Counted from the first letter of the stretch, positions 41,233-50,935 are shown. The stretch: 64,000 nucleotides of DNA from Rhodothermia bacterium (GCA_030428385.1 JAUIDY010000004.1:1-64000), one strand, 5' to 3'. Notes: generated by a model from the letters alone, not told the origin. Program-made: numbers and translations.

Positions 41233-41667
41233 TTATTCGACGGGCAGGGTTTCAGCAGGCAGGTTGCGCGTAAACGAAACGGTCGGGTCGACCGCCGAGG
41301 TGGGGCGGGCGCAGTTATCGCCTTCCACGTTGATGGTGCCCTCCAGCATGTTGCCTTCATCGTCGAGGAGGAAGGTGCCGGTCCAGGTTTCGCAGCCGTT
41401 CAGGACGGTCCAGCGGAAGCGCCCGAAGTCGTCAATCTCGCCATCGAGCGGACGGCCATTGGGAAAGACTCCGGCAATGCGCAGGGTGCCTGCGATGGCA
41501 TCGCCCTGCTGTTTGAGGTCGAGGAAGGAACTGAGGCGGAAGCTCACGCCGGACCATTCGCCTTCGAGGGCGGCGGTGGGCTCATCGTTGGCTCCGCTGG
41601 TATCGCAGGCAGCGAGGAAAAGGACGAGGGTGAGCGAAAGAAGCGTGTATGTGAATGTGCGTGGCAT
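41233..41667 (-). CDS. Small putative lipoprotein
   Basis: 144 residues from the ATG at 41667. A signal sequence ends in LFLAACDTSG, a clear lipobox. The mature part is a beta-rich domain (EGEWSGVSFRLSSFLDLKQQGDAIAGTL ... FLLDDEGNMLEGTI) resembling small lipocalin-like or META-like proteins, without a firm family. It was chosen over a longer in-frame start because of the signal sequence. Function unknown. Confidence 0.75.
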   Translation of the reverse strand: MPRTFTYTLLSLTLVLFLAACDTSGANDEPTAALEGEWSGVSFRLSSFLDLKQQGDAIAGTLRIAGVFPNGRPLDGEIDDFGRFRWTVLNGCETWTGTFLLDDEGNMLEGTINVEGDNCARPTSAVDPTVSFTRNLPAETLPVE

Positions 41668-41773
41668 GGAAGAGTGATCGCTTGGGTGAAAAAGAGGCGT
41701 CACTCCAACATGCGAGATCTGGGGGAGCAGTGGATCGTTTTCTGAGATTCAGGCGGACAGAAGGGCCAGCCAC

Positions 41774-42904
41774 CTACCCCTTCGGCGCAGGTGGCGGTCC
41801 GCCCGTGAGTCCCAACCGAATCGCCGCATCGCGCTCGGCGGCGGTGTTTTTGGCAAGGTCGTCCGGGACAAGGCCCAAACGCTCAGCGCGTTGTTGCCAC
41901 TTTTTGCGGGCAAGGCGCTGCATGTCGTCCACGGAGTCAGCTTCGTCTACAATTTCGAGGCCCAGCAGCGTCTCCACCACATCTTCCATACTCACGATGC
42001 CCGCCGTGCCGCCGTATTCGTCCACCACCAGCGCAAAATGTTCGCGGCGGTCCATCATTCGCTCGAAGCAGGTGGGTAGCGGCAGCGTCTCGGGCACAGC
42101 GAGGATCTCACGTTTCAGGTCGTGCAGCGGCGTGTCGCCTTTGTTCTGGGCCGCAGTCAGGAGGACTTCATCCTTCAGCACGTAGCCGCTGATTTCGTCG
42201 CGGTTGGTCTGGAAGATGGGGATGCGAGAGAACCGAAGGCTTTCGTGTTTTTCGATTACGTCAGCCGCAGTCATTGTTTCGGACAGGGCAAAGATGACGG
42301 TGCGGGGCGTCATCACGTCGCGCACGCGAATGGAACGGAAGCGAAACAGGTTTTGCAGGAAGCGCGACTCGCTTTCCTCGAAGACGCCCTCGCGTTCGCC
42401 AATTTCGGCCAGTGCCGCCATCTCGGCGCGACTCACCGAGGCTCCCTTGTCGCCGCGCGACAGCATCCGCGTGATGCCCATCGACAGCCACACGAGCGGT
42501 TTCATGGGCCACTCGATGATGGCCAGCATCCGCGCAATGCTGGGGGCCATGCCGCGCCAGTACAACGCACCCAGCGTTTTGGGAATGATTTCGGAAAGGA
42601 CAAGGATGAGCAGCGTCAGCACGCCGGAAATGATACCGACGTATGCATCGCCGAACACCTTGGTGGCCTGCGCCCCCGCGCCCGTCGCGCCGACGGTGTG
42701 CGCGATGGTGTTGAGGCTGAGGATGGCTGCCAGCGGTCGCTCAATGTCCTCTTTGAGTTTGCGCAGGCGTCCACCGGCCCGGGCGTCTTCTTTTTCTTTC
42801 ATCGCCACATATGACGGCGTCACGCTCAGGAGCACAGCCTCCATCACCGAGCACAAAAACGAAATACCCAGCGCCAGCGAGACGTAAAAAACAAGCAGAA
42901 CCAT
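41774..42904 (-). CDS. CNNM / CorC-HlyC family membrane protein with CBS pair
   Basis: 376 residues from the ATG at 42904. The N-terminal DUF21/CNNM part has about three hydrophobic helices (VLLVFYVSLALGISFLCSVMEAVLL; IISGVLTLLILVLSEIIPKTLGALYW). A CBS pair follows (VRDVMTPRTVIFALSE ... HFALVVDEYGGTAGIVSMEDVVETLLG). It ends in a short unstructured tail with GGPPPAPKG and lacks the CorC_HlyC C-terminal domain. Related proteins take part in Mg2+ or cobalt transport. Inner membrane. Confidence 0.9.
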   Translation of the reverse strand: MVLLVFYVSLALGISFLCSVMEAVLLSVTPSYVAMKEKEDARAGGRLRKLKEDIERPLAAILSLNTIAHTVGATGAGAQATKVFGDAYVGIISGVLTLLILVLSEIIPKTLGALYWRGMAPSIARMLAIIEWPMKPLVWLSMGITRMLSRGDKGASVSRAEMAALAEIGEREGVFEESESRFLQNLFRFRSIRVRDVMTPRTVIFALSETMTAADVIEKHESLRFSRIPIFQTNRDEISGYVLKDEVLLTAAQNKGDTPLHDLKREILAVPETLPLPTCFERMMDRREHFALVVDEYGGTAGIVSMEDVVETLLGLEIVDEADSVDDMQRLARKKWQQRAERLGLVPDDLAKNTAAERDAAIRLGLTGGPPPAPKG

Positions 42905-42970
42905 AGAATCGGAGAGACGACCAAAAGCAGAACACAGGGGACAAGGTACAACATGGCGCGCAAAGACAAA

Positions 42971-43001
42971 GGGCACCCGGCGTTAAGATAGCCGGGTGCC
43001 C
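42971..43001 (-). terminator. Hairpin terminator after the LolA-like lipoprotein gene
   Basis: A perfect 11-bp stem GGGCACCCGGC / GCCGGGTGCCC with a nine-base loop, 26 bp after the stop of the gene at 43027-43782. The minus-strand continuation CTTTGTCTTTG is T-rich rather than a pure T-run. Confidence 0.65.
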
Positions 43002-43026
43002 TTCGCATCATGGTACAAAACGACGG

Positions 43027-43782
43027 CTAATCTTCCGGAAAAGCGAAGATTGCGTCGTCGATCTCGGCGTTGGGGGTGGCTTCATTGAGCTTGATGCGGA
43101 CGGTCTGGCCGCCTTGCACCATCTCCATCCCAAAGGCAATCTGCACACCGCCGACTTCGCGGTAATCCGTCATGTAGGTCGTGGTCGGGACGATGTTGCC
43201 CGTCTGGCCGTCCACGCCTTGCCCGTCTTGCCGCACCATCAGGAAGGTTTCGGCATCGAGATACACGGTGACGTCCGCCATCTCGGGACGCATCACTTTG
43301 ATTTTGTGGGTGTTCTGCTCGCGGACGACTTCTTCGCCGAGGTATTCGAGGGTGTAGCCGTCGGCTTCATACCCGACCAGGATGCCATCCATGTCGGCGC
43401 CTTCGCTGGAGACAGCGGCGACTTCGGCAGGGAGCTTCTGTGGCTTGGTGCTCATCATCGGGTTGATGTTCCAGGCCGTCTCGCCGTCATAGCTGTTGAC
43501 GAACTGCATGCCCATGGCGTCCACGTCGCTGCGCGTCATGTTGGGGCGCTTCTGCTGGATGGTCATGTCGAGGGTCATGCCTTGGATGTCCAGGGTGCCC
43601 ATGGCCGTGTAGCTGGTCAAGGCATCGAGGTTTTCTTGGCCTCCCAGGGCCGCGATGTGCTTCTGCACAAGCTCTTGCTCCATCGTCAGCGGTTCCTGGG
43701 CGTTTTCAGACGACTTACAGGCGCTGAAGAGCAGCAGGCCGCTCATCAAGCACGTGAGGAGAAGGGAAGGGTAACGTTTCAT
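43027..43782 (-). CDS. LolA-like outer membrane lipoprotein-sorting family lipoprotein
   Basis: 251 residues from the ATG at 43782. Lipobox GLLLFSACKSS. The mature part begins with MEQELVQKHIAALGGQENLDALTSYTAMGTLDIQGM, the pattern of periplasmic LolA/LolB-fold proteins that bind lipid acyl chains, and continues in repeated beta strands. Being itself a lipoprotein it is nearer to LolB-like or uncharacterised sorting proteins than to LolA. Partner unknown. Confidence 0.75.
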   Translation of the reverse strand: MKRYPSLLLTCLMSGLLLFSACKSSENAQEPLTMEQELVQKHIAALGGQENLDALTSYTAMGTLDIQGMTLDMTIQQKRPNMTRSDVDAMGMQFVNSYDGETAWNINPMMSTKPQKLPAEVAAVSSEGADMDGILVGYEADGYTLEYLGEEVVREQNTHKIKVMRPEMADVTVYLDAETFLMVRQDGQGVDGQTGNIVPTTTYMTDYREVGGVQIAFGMEMVQGGQTVRIKLNEATPNAEIDDAIFAFPED

Positions 43783-43935
43783 AAAAGTGGTGAGGTTTGG
43801 TGCATGGTAGATCGCCCTACGGAAAAGCAAAGCACATGATTCAGCAGGTCCATCAATCCTAGAGTATAGGTATCTTATTCGGTACTTGCCGTGTCAACTA
43901 AGGCAGGACGGGAAAGACGTAGTCCGTTGGTTTTC

Positions 43936-44000
43936 TGAAACGTAAAACAGGAGGAAGCCAAAACCCATCGTTACGCAAAACATTCACGTTTTATGTTTCA
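43936..44000. repeat. Inverted pair of GTTTTAYGTTTCA strings
   Basis: TGAAACGTAAAAC (43936-43948) and GTTTTATGTTTCA (43988-44000) form an inverted repeat with one mismatch and a 39-base loop, in the 260-bp gap before the methyltransferase gene. The same string occurs once more at 25401-25414. It may be a chance A/T-rich motif or part of a small dispersed repeat. Confidence 0.35.
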
Positions 44001-44045
44001 CGAACGCTGGGCGGAGCCTGAAGTCCATAAACCGATACTTGATTG

Positions 44046-44828
44046 ATGAAACCGTACATCGAGACCAACCGGGGCCTGTGGAATGGCTGGGCCCGCCTGC
44101 ATGAAACTTCTGCGTTCTACGACCCCGATGCTTTCCGGGCGGGGCAGTCCAGCCTCCAGTCCATCGAGCGGGAAGCGCTGGGCGACGTGCGGGGCCTAAC
44201 GCTGCTGCATCTGCAATGCCACTTCGGGCAAGACACGTTGTCTTGGGCGCGGGAAGGAGCCGTCGTCACCGGTGTTGATCTGTCTGACGAAGCCATCCGC
44301 ATCGCCCGCGCCTTGAGGGACGAACTGGCGCTACCGGCCACGTTTATTGCATCTGATCTCTACGACCTGCCGCAGCACCTTGATGCCACGTTCGACATCG
44401 TCTTCACCTCGTATGGCGTGTTGGCATGGCTGCCTGACCTTAACAAATGGGCCGCGCTGGTGGCCCGCTACCTGAAGCCGGGTGGCACGTTTTATATCGT
44501 CGAGTTTCATCCGGCGATCAACATGCTGGACGACGCGGGGCGGCTGGAGCATACCTACTTTCCGCAGGGCGCCGAGCAGTACACCAACCAGGGCTCGTAC
44601 GCGGAGCCCGACGCCGATTTTACGCACGACGCCTACGAGTGGACGCACCCCCTGGGCACTATCATCTCGGCGCTGACTACCGCTGGTTTACGGATCCAAT
44701 CGCTGCGCGAATATCCCTTCAGCCCATACAACTGCTTCGACTTTGTGGAGGCGACGGCACCGGGGCGGTATGTGCACAAAGACCACCCCGGTTTCCCGTT
44801 GCTCTTTTCGCTCCGCGCCACCCGCTGA
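44046..44828 (+). CDS. Class I SAM-dependent methyltransferase
   Basis: 260 residues from the ATG at 44046 (a TTG directly precedes it). Motif I is LTLLHLQCHFGQDTLSWAREGAVVTGVDLSDEAI, with the acidic residue of strand 2 in GVDLS; then FDIVFTSYGVLAWLPDLNKW and LKPGGTFYIVEFHP. This is a family of methyltransferases with unknown substrates, common in Bacteroidota. Stands alone; the following 195 bp hold no gene. Confidence 0.88.
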   Translation: MKPYIETNRGLWNGWARLHETSAFYDPDAFRAGQSSLQSIEREALGDVRGLTLLHLQCHFGQDTLSWAREGAVVTGVDLSDEAIRIARALRDELALPATFIASDLYDLPQHLDATFDIVFTSYGVLAWLPDLNKWAALVARYLKPGGTFYIVEFHPAINMLDDAGRLEHTYFPQGAEQYTNQGSYAEPDADFTHDAYEWTHPLGTIISALTTAGLRIQSLREYPFSPYNCFDFVEATAPGRYVHKDHPGFPLLFSLRATR

Positions 44829-45023
44829 CGACCCAATCGGCAGAAAAAGGGCGAAATCCAGAAGGGATGACTTGACGTTGTCGCCCCCTGGCTTCAACTT
44901 GAGCGGCGGAGTGGCCACAGGTCGCTTTTCTTTATCGTCAGGGTGTACGCACTCCTTCCTTGAGGGAGCCGTTATACGTCATCTGAAGAAACCCTGAACA
45001 TCTGAACACAGAACGGTAGGCTT

Positions 45024-46784
45024 GTGCAGGAAACGCAGAACGGAACGAAAAAATATCGCTGGGTACTGAAAGACGTTGCTCATGCGGGCGCGGTGCCGAT
45101 GTTGGCGCGGCAGTTAAACGACCTGCCCGAAGCACTGGCGCGGGCGCTGGTGCTGCGGGGCATCACCACGTTCGATGAGGCGCGGCGCTATTTCCGCCCC
45201 TCGAAGGAGACGCTGCACGATCCGTTCCTGATGCAAGACATGGATGCCGCCGCCGACCGGGTGGGGCAGGCCATCCAGCGGGGTGAGCGTGTGCTGGTGT
45301 ATGGCGACTACGACGTGGACGGCACCACCTCTACAGCGCTGATGACCAGCTTTTTGCGCAGCCAGGGCGTGCCCGCCGATTTTTTTATCCCCGACCGCTT
45401 CAAGCACGGCTACGGCCTTAGCAAGGCCGGCATCGACCACGCCAAAACCCAGGGCGCGAAGCTTATCATTGCACTCGACTGCGGCATCACGGCGATTGAC
45501 GAAGCCGCCTATGCCCGGTCGCTCGGCATCGACCTGATTATCTGCGACCACCACACGGCGGGCGAGACGTGGCCCGACGCCGTGGCCGTGCTTGATCCCA
45601 AGCGCCCGGATTGCAACTACCCGTTTAACGAACTGAGTGGTTGTGGCGTCACGTTTAAGCTGGTGCAGGCCACCCTCCGTCGGCTGGGACAGGATCCGGA
45701 GTCCGCGTCGCAATACCTTGACCTCGTTGCGGTGTCTACCGCCAGCGATCTCGTCCCGCTCGTCGGCGAAAACCGCGTGCTGATGCGGGAAGGGTTTGTG
45801 CAATTAAAAGAAGGAGCACGCATTGGGCTGCGGGCGCTCGCGAAGCAGGGCGGTGTGGATTATGACCATGTGACGGTGGACCGCATCGTGTTTGCCATCG
45901 GGCCGCGCATCAATGCGGCGGGGCGGATGGAACACGCCCGACAGGCCGTCGAACTGCTGCTGGCCGACGACATGGCAACAGCCCAGCACCTGGCGCAGGA
46001 ATTGGAACGCGTGAATAATGACCGTCGCAAGCTGGACCGCGAGATCTGCGACGATGCGTTGGACAAGGCGAAAATCCAGATGGGCGGTCGGTTTCGGCAT
46101 GCCCTGGTGTTGCATGAGCCTGGCTGGCACCAGGGCGTCATCGGTATCGTTGCCAGCCGGGTGGTGGACCGGTATCATCGCCCCGCGGTGATGTTATGCA
46201 CGGCCAACGGCGCGGCCAAAGGCTCCGCCCGTTCGATCCCCGGCGTGAATATTTACAAAGCGCTGAAGCAGTGCGATGACCTTATCACCCAGTTTGGCGG
46301 GCACGACTTTGCCGCCGGGCTCACCCTGCCCGAAGCCAACGTCCCGGCGCTGCGCGACCGCCTCGACCGCGTGATCGAAACGATGGTTCAAGACCCCGAT
46401 CTGTTGCTGCCCTCCATCGACATCGACGCCCAGGTGACGCTCCATGACATCGACGACCGGTTTTGGGCGGTGCTGAAGCAGTTTGGCCCTTTCGGCCCCG
46501 AAAACATGAAACCGGTCTTTCAGGCGGATGGCCTGCGGGTGGTGGGAAGGCCGCGCACGGTGGGCAGCGGGGCGCATCTCAAGTTTAAGGTGGCTCAGAA
46601 CGGCTCGGCGGCCCATGATGTGATCGGCTTTCGGTTGGGCAAGCACCTGCCCACGGTCGAAGCCAGCCAGCGCGAGGGTCGTCCGCTGGACCTGCTTTTT
46701 TCCGTCGAAGAAAACGAATGGCAGGGCCGCGTCTCCCTGCAACTCGTTGCCCGCGACCTCCGGCTGGCGAACCACGGACCTTGA
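45024..46784 (+). CDS. recJ: Single-stranded-DNA-specific exonuclease RecJ
   Basis: 586 residues, start GTG at 45024. 5'-3' exonuclease of RecFOR repair and mismatch excision. DHH phosphoesterase motifs: VYGDYDVDGTT (metal-binding Asp), LDCGITAIDEA, ICDHHTAGE, then the DHHA1 part with VIGIVASRVVDRYHRPA and the GGHDFAAGL motif, and a C-terminal OB-like domain. Full length. Confidence 0.95.
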   Translation: MQETQNGTKKYRWVLKDVAHAGAVPMLARQLNDLPEALARALVLRGITTFDEARRYFRPSKETLHDPFLMQDMDAAADRVGQAIQRGERVLVYGDYDVDGTTSTALMTSFLRSQGVPADFFIPDRFKHGYGLSKAGIDHAKTQGAKLIIALDCGITAIDEAAYARSLGIDLIICDHHTAGETWPDAVAVLDPKRPDCNYPFNELSGCGVTFKLVQATLRRLGQDPESASQYLDLVAVSTASDLVPLVGENRVLMREGFVQLKEGARIGLRALAKQGGVDYDHVTVDRIVFAIGPRINAAGRMEHARQAVELLLADDMATAQHLAQELERVNNDRRKLDREICDDALDKAKIQMGGRFRHALVLHEPGWHQGVIGIVASRVVDRYHRPAVMLCTANGAAKGSARSIPGVNIYKALKQCDDLITQFGGHDFAAGLTLPEANVPALRDRLDRVIETMVQDPDLLLPSIDIDAQVTLHDIDDRFWAVLKQFGPFGPENMKPVFQADGLRVVGRPRTVGSGAHLKFKVAQNGSAAHDVIGFRLGKHLPTVEASQREGRPLDLLFSVEENEWQGRVSLQLVARDLRLANHGP

Positions 46785-46873
46785 CGTTGTTGCAATCTTT
46801 GAAGAGGGGGATGGCACATGACACGCAGGCGTAGTACCGTATCGTGATTTGTCACGCATTATCGGTGGATGCT

Positions 46874-48406
46874 ATGATCGCACGTTTGGGCGTCGGGGTG
46901 TTGCTTTTTTTACTGATTAATCCGGTGGTGGCTGCGCAGGAAACGGGGACCATCACCTGGGTGCATTCGCTGGAAACGGCCCACACCCTGGTTCACATGG
47001 ACGCCGAAGGGGCCATGTACGGTGCCAACTCGGCAGAAACGGGCAGTTTTCCGGGCACGCTGGTTGCCAAGTATGACGCCGACGGGCAGCGCCTGTGGGA
47101 GGCCGAGGCGAGTGGACAGTGGCTCGTCACACATCTTGCTGCCAACACTTCCGGCGCGGTCTTCGTGATGGGGTTCTGCATCGGCAATACCGACTTCGAC
47201 GGCGACGGCGCGCCCGAGGTGGATCTGGACTACGACCGCAACGAACGGTCGCAGTTTTTCCTCGCCAAATACCAGCCGGACGGAGTTTTGCAGTGGGTAC
47301 GGGTGGCGCCCGGACCCGAGATCGGGGCGAAGGGCTACCAGTTGGCGGTTAATGAAGCTGGCGCGGCGTTTGTCGCAGGCGAAGGGCTGGTGGGGACCGA
47401 CTTTACAGGAAATGGAAAAGGGGATCTGGACGGCCAAAAGCGCACCGTCCGGCATTTTCTGACGGCCTATAATCCAGCGGGTGAAGTAGATTGGGTGTGG
47501 TCCTATGAGCCTGACGAAAGTGGCATTGCCGGGCTCTATGCGGATGATCGTTTTCTTTACCTCACCGGATTCACAACCGCGCCTGAACTCGATCTGGATG
47601 GCGATGGTCGCACTGACTGGATCTCGGACCGCGCCGATGGGCGTCCCGCCTTTTTCGTCGCCCGCTATCAGCCACGCAACCGCTCGTTGTGGGTGGTGCC
47701 ATTGCCCGGGGTGGGGTACGCCCTCACGGTGGATGACGACGACCACCTGTTTGTAACAGGCACCTATCTGTATGATGTCGATTTTGATGGTGACGGACGG
47801 CGAGAGGTGCCCCACGAAGGACTCGGCGACTTTTTCCTCGCCAAATACACAGGATCTGGCCGCGCCGTGTGGATGCGGTCGGCTACGGGAACGGGCTATG
47901 AAGGCGGGTTCAGTGTGGCAGCCGATGGAATGGGGGGAGCGTATGTGGCGGGTTCGTTCAGCAATGAGATGGACCTGGACCGCGATGGCAGCATCGACGT
48001 GCGCGGGGCCGGGCAAGGGCGTCCGGGTCTTTTTGTGGGACACTACGATGCGGATGGCATCCTGTCTTGGAAGCGCCCGTCCCTGATCGGTGCGGTGCCG
48101 GAGAGCCAGGTGGACGTGGTGTCTTTTGTGGTGGAGGGCAAGGCCCTGCCCGTGCTCACGGCACATCCGAAGGGGGTATACCTGGCCGGGATTTATGAAG
48201 GCACCGCGGTTTTTCCGGCGGGCACGGGGCAGAGGACCCCGGATGCCTTTGCTTCCGGGGCAGGCATCTATGTGGTTGGTTCCTTTGCGAACAGCCCGGC
48301 GTATACGGAGGACCTGCCGGCCTTTCTGAAAACCACCTTTGGGCAAACTTCCACCGTCAGCCACACACGCGGTTCATTTCTGATAAACTACGCGCCCCGG
48401 CCGTAA
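46874..48406 (+). CDS. Secreted SBBP-like repeat protein with calcium-type loops
   Basis: 510 residues from the ATG at 46874. Signal peptide about 1-22 (ending NPVVAAQ). Six related repeats each contain a strand like FFLAKYQPDGVLQWVR. The last five are preceded by an EF-hand-like aspartate loop: DFDGDGAPEVD, DFTGNGKGDLD, DLDGDGRTD, DFDGDGRRE, DLDRDGSID. This resembles beta-propeller SBBP repeats with built-in Ca2+ loops. No C-terminal sorting domain or anchor was seen. Function unknown; probably periplasmic or extracellular. Confidence 0.8.
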   Translation: MIARLGVGVLLFLLINPVVAAQETGTITWVHSLETAHTLVHMDAEGAMYGANSAETGSFPGTLVAKYDADGQRLWEAEASGQWLVTHLAANTSGAVFVMGFCIGNTDFDGDGAPEVDLDYDRNERSQFFLAKYQPDGVLQWVRVAPGPEIGAKGYQLAVNEAGAAFVAGEGLVGTDFTGNGKGDLDGQKRTVRHFLTAYNPAGEVDWVWSYEPDESGIAGLYADDRFLYLTGFTTAPELDLDGDGRTDWISDRADGRPAFFVARYQPRNRSLWVVPLPGVGYALTVDDDDHLFVTGTYLYDVDFDGDGRREVPHEGLGDFFLAKYTGSGRAVWMRSATGTGYEGGFSVAADGMGGAYVAGSFSNEMDLDRDGSIDVRGAGQGRPGLFVGHYDADGILSWKRPSLIGAVPESQVDVVSFVVEGKALPVLTAHPKGVYLAGIYEGTAVFPAGTGQRTPDAFASGAGIYVVGSFANSPAYTEDLPAFLKTTFGQTSTVSHTRGSFLINYAPRP

Positions 48407-48539
48407 CGTGAACGGGGCAAGAAGAACGCCGCAGAGCGCGTGCCGAAACCCGGCATTTAATGATAACATAATAGCGTGGCGACCCTGTCATCGTACTTTT
48501 GGCACTCCACCCCGGGTCGCTCAACCCCACGACGCTCCT

Positions 48540-49268
48540 ATGAACCACGCGGTCCTTTCTCTTCCCATGGTAGCTACCCCTACTGAAGCGCAAGCAAAGA
48601 TTCTCGTCGTTGATGATGAGGACGACATCCTCGACCTGATGGAGTATAACCTGCATCGGGCCGGTTTTGAGGTGGTGTTGGCCCGCGATGGCGTTGAAGG
48701 ATTGCGCAAGGCCGAGGCCGAAGCTCCGTCCCTCATTGTGCTCGATATCCTGATGCCCAACATGGACGGCATCGAAGTGTGTCGGCGGCTTCGTCAAAGT
48801 GCGCACCTGCGCCAGATTCCCATCCTGATGCTGACCGCGCTCAGCAGCGATGAAGACCACGTGCGAGGACTGGATGTCGGGGCCGATATCTACCTCAGCA
48901 AGCCCATCTCGGTCCCGGTACTGCTGAGCCAGATCAAGGCGCTGCTGCGTACCCAGCGCCGCACCGAGGAGCCGCCCGACCTGCTGCGGATTCACGACCT
49001 GGAGATCGACCGCGACCGCTATCTCGTCTTTCGAGGCTCCGACAAAGAGGAACTGCGGTTTCCGCGCAAAGAGTTCGAACTCCTCTATTTCCTCGCGTCC
49101 CATCCCGGCAAGGTCTTCACGCGCCAGGAACTGCTCGACCATGTGTGGGGGCGCGATGTGTATGTGGTAGACCGGACGGTGGATGTGCACGTCCGTAAAA
49201 TCCGCGAAAAGCTGAGTAATATCTACATCGAGACGGTGAAAGGCGTCGGCTACAAATTTATGGAGTAG
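48540..49268 (+). CDS. OmpR/PhoB family response regulator
   Basis: 242 residues from the ATG at 48540 (another ATG nine codons later is possible). Receiver domain with acidic pocket VVDDEDD, phosphoacceptor Asp69 (IVLDILMPNMDG) and the SKP lysine near 121. A winged-helix DNA-binding domain follows (FPRKEFELLYFLASHPGKVFTRQELLDHVWG ... VDVHVRKIREKL). Pairs with the histidine kinase gene 56 bp downstream; layout and sequence are close to PhoB or YycF. Confidence 0.93.
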   Translation: MNHAVLSLPMVATPTEAQAKILVVDDEDDILDLMEYNLHRAGFEVVLARDGVEGLRKAEAEAPSLIVLDILMPNMDGIEVCRRLRQSAHLRQIPILMLTALSSDEDHVRGLDVGADIYLSKPISVPVLLSQIKALLRTQRRTEEPPDLLRIHDLEIDRDRYLVFRGSDKEELRFPRKEFELLYFLASHPGKVFTRQELLDHVWGRDVYVVDRTVDVHVRKIREKLSNIYIETVKGVGYKFME

Positions 49269-49324
49269 CGTTTTTTGGGCAAAATCGCGTACTCTTGGTA
49301 GAACGATTGTAGAGGTAGCTGCCC

Positions 49325-50407
49325 ATGCCCGAATCCCGTCCACGCTGGTCTAGCAAAATTGCCCTGAAGCTCGCTTTTGGTGTGGCAGGGGCCGTGCTTG
49401 CCGTTGTCTTGCTCACGTCGGGCAGTGCATGGGCCATGCCGTGGCCCGCCGGGCTGGTGGTGGCGGTAGTCAGCGGTGCGGTAGCGTATGGCATGGCTTT
49501 GCGGATGGTAGCCCACCGGCTTGATGTGGCACGGGTCACCTTGCGGCAGATCCGCAAACACCAGTTTGAAGGACTCGAGGCGACGAAGCTGGCCCGCGGC
49601 GATGAAGTGAATGGATTAATCTGGGAGGTGTACCGCACCGGGCTGACGCTGGAGAAAGAGATCCATGAATTCAAACGCATTGAGAACTACCGCCGCGAGT
49701 TTCTGGGCAACGTCTCGCATGAGTTAAAAACGCCCATCTTCTCCATTCAGGGCTACGCCGAGACGCTGTTGCAAGGAGCCCTGGACGACGAAGATTATCG
49801 GCACGGGTTTGTGGAAAAAATCCTGCGCAACGCGGGGCGGCTGGGGAATCTTGCGAATGATCTCACCGAGATCTCGCGGATTGAGACGGGCGACCTCAAG
49901 ATGACCGTCGACACGTTTGCCTTGCCCATGTTGATGCACGAAGTGGTGGATGCGCTGGAGCCACTCGCCGCTTCGAAAAACGTGACGCTGCGCTGTCGCG
50001 TGGGCGATGACGTAAAGCCCGTCTGGGGCGATCGTGAGCGTATCCGGCAGGTACTGACCAACCTCGCCGATAATGCCATCAAGTACAACAACGCGGAGGG
50101 CCACGTCGAATTGGTGGCACGCATGCTTACTTCCGGCGACGTGAAAATTTCAGTGGTAGACGACGGCATCGGCGTCGCGCCCGAGCACATCCCCCGCCTC
50201 ACCGAGCGGTTTTACCGGGTAGACCGCAGCCGCTCGCGGCAGCAGGGGGGCACGGGCCTCGGCCTTGCCATCGTGAAGCACATCCTTGGTGCCCATGACC
50301 GCGAACTGGTCGTCGAAAGCAGCCCGGGGCGTGGCTCTACGTTTGGCTTTACGCTTTCGACGGCCTCCACCGCGCAGCGGCACAACCGCGTTCGCGCGGT
50401 TTTATAG
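49325..50407 (+). CDS. Sensor histidine kinase, PhoR-like
   Basis: 360 residues. Two N-terminal transmembrane helices (about 15-32 and 38-60) with almost no periplasmic loop, a short linker, then the DHp domain with His132 (VSHELKTPIFSIQGY). The ATPase motifs are N-box NLADNAIKYN, G1 VVDDGIGVAPEH and G2 GGTGLGLAIVKH. The lack of a sensory loop suggests it senses within the membrane or through a partner protein, as PhoR does. Phosphorylates the adjacent response regulator. Confidence 0.92.
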   Translation: MPESRPRWSSKIALKLAFGVAGAVLAVVLLTSGSAWAMPWPAGLVVAVVSGAVAYGMALRMVAHRLDVARVTLRQIRKHQFEGLEATKLARGDEVNGLIWEVYRTGLTLEKEIHEFKRIENYRREFLGNVSHELKTPIFSIQGYAETLLQGALDDEDYRHGFVEKILRNAGRLGNLANDLTEISRIETGDLKMTVDTFALPMLMHEVVDALEPLAASKNVTLRCRVGDDVKPVWGDRERIRQVLTNLADNAIKYNNAEGHVELVARMLTSGDVKISVVDDGIGVAPEHIPRLTERFYRVDRSRSRQQGGTGLGLAIVKHILGAHDRELVVESSPGRGSTFGFTLSTASTAQRHNRVRAVL

Positions 50408-50476
50408 CGAAGCCGTGGGCGGAACGTGGTGGAGCATCGGCCGTTCATCACGGGTCGCTAAAACAAGGGCCTCCTC

Positions 50477-50935
50477 ATGAAGCTTTCGGAACTGATCAAA
50501 CAAAACCACTTTGCCTCGCCGGGCCACGAAGCCATTCTAAATATTGTTGTTACGAGTTCGTGGCTTATGAATGAACTGGCGACGGCGATGGCTCCGTTTG
50601 GTGTGACACCGGCCCAATACAATGTCTTGCGCATCCTGCGGGGGAGCCATCCCGACCGGCGCACATGCAGCGACATCGGCGAGCGGTTGCTGGACCGAAC
50701 GCCCGACGTAACCCGCCTGCTCAACCGCATGCAGCATGCCGGGCTCATCTGCCGCCGCCGCGCCGAGCACGACCGCCGCGTGGTGGAGGTAGGGATCACC
50801 GCTGATGGAATGGGGTTGCTCGACCGCATGCAACCCACCGTCGAGGCCGTCACCGAGCGGTTGGTGCAGCACCTGTCCGAGGATGCCTTGATCACCCTGA
50901 ACCAGGCCCTCGAACAGATCCGCGCTGATCAGTAG
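50477..50935 (+). CDS. MarR family transcriptional regulator
   Basis: 152 residues. Winged helix-turn-helix: VTPAQYNVLRILRGS, CSDIGERLLDRTPDVTRLLNRMQHAGLICRRRAEHDRRVVEVGIT, with the DxR wing of the family. Dimeric repressors of this type usually respond to small phenolic or oxidative signals. It lies 24 bp before the YhhQ transporter gene and may be co-transcribed with it. Confidence 0.9.
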   Translation: MKLSELIKQNHFASPGHEAILNIVVTSSWLMNELATAMAPFGVTPAQYNVLRILRGSHPDRRTCSDIGERLLDRTPDVTRLLNRMQHAGLICRRRAEHDRRVVEVGITADGMGLLDRMQPTVEAVTERLVQHLSEDALITLNQALEQIRADQ

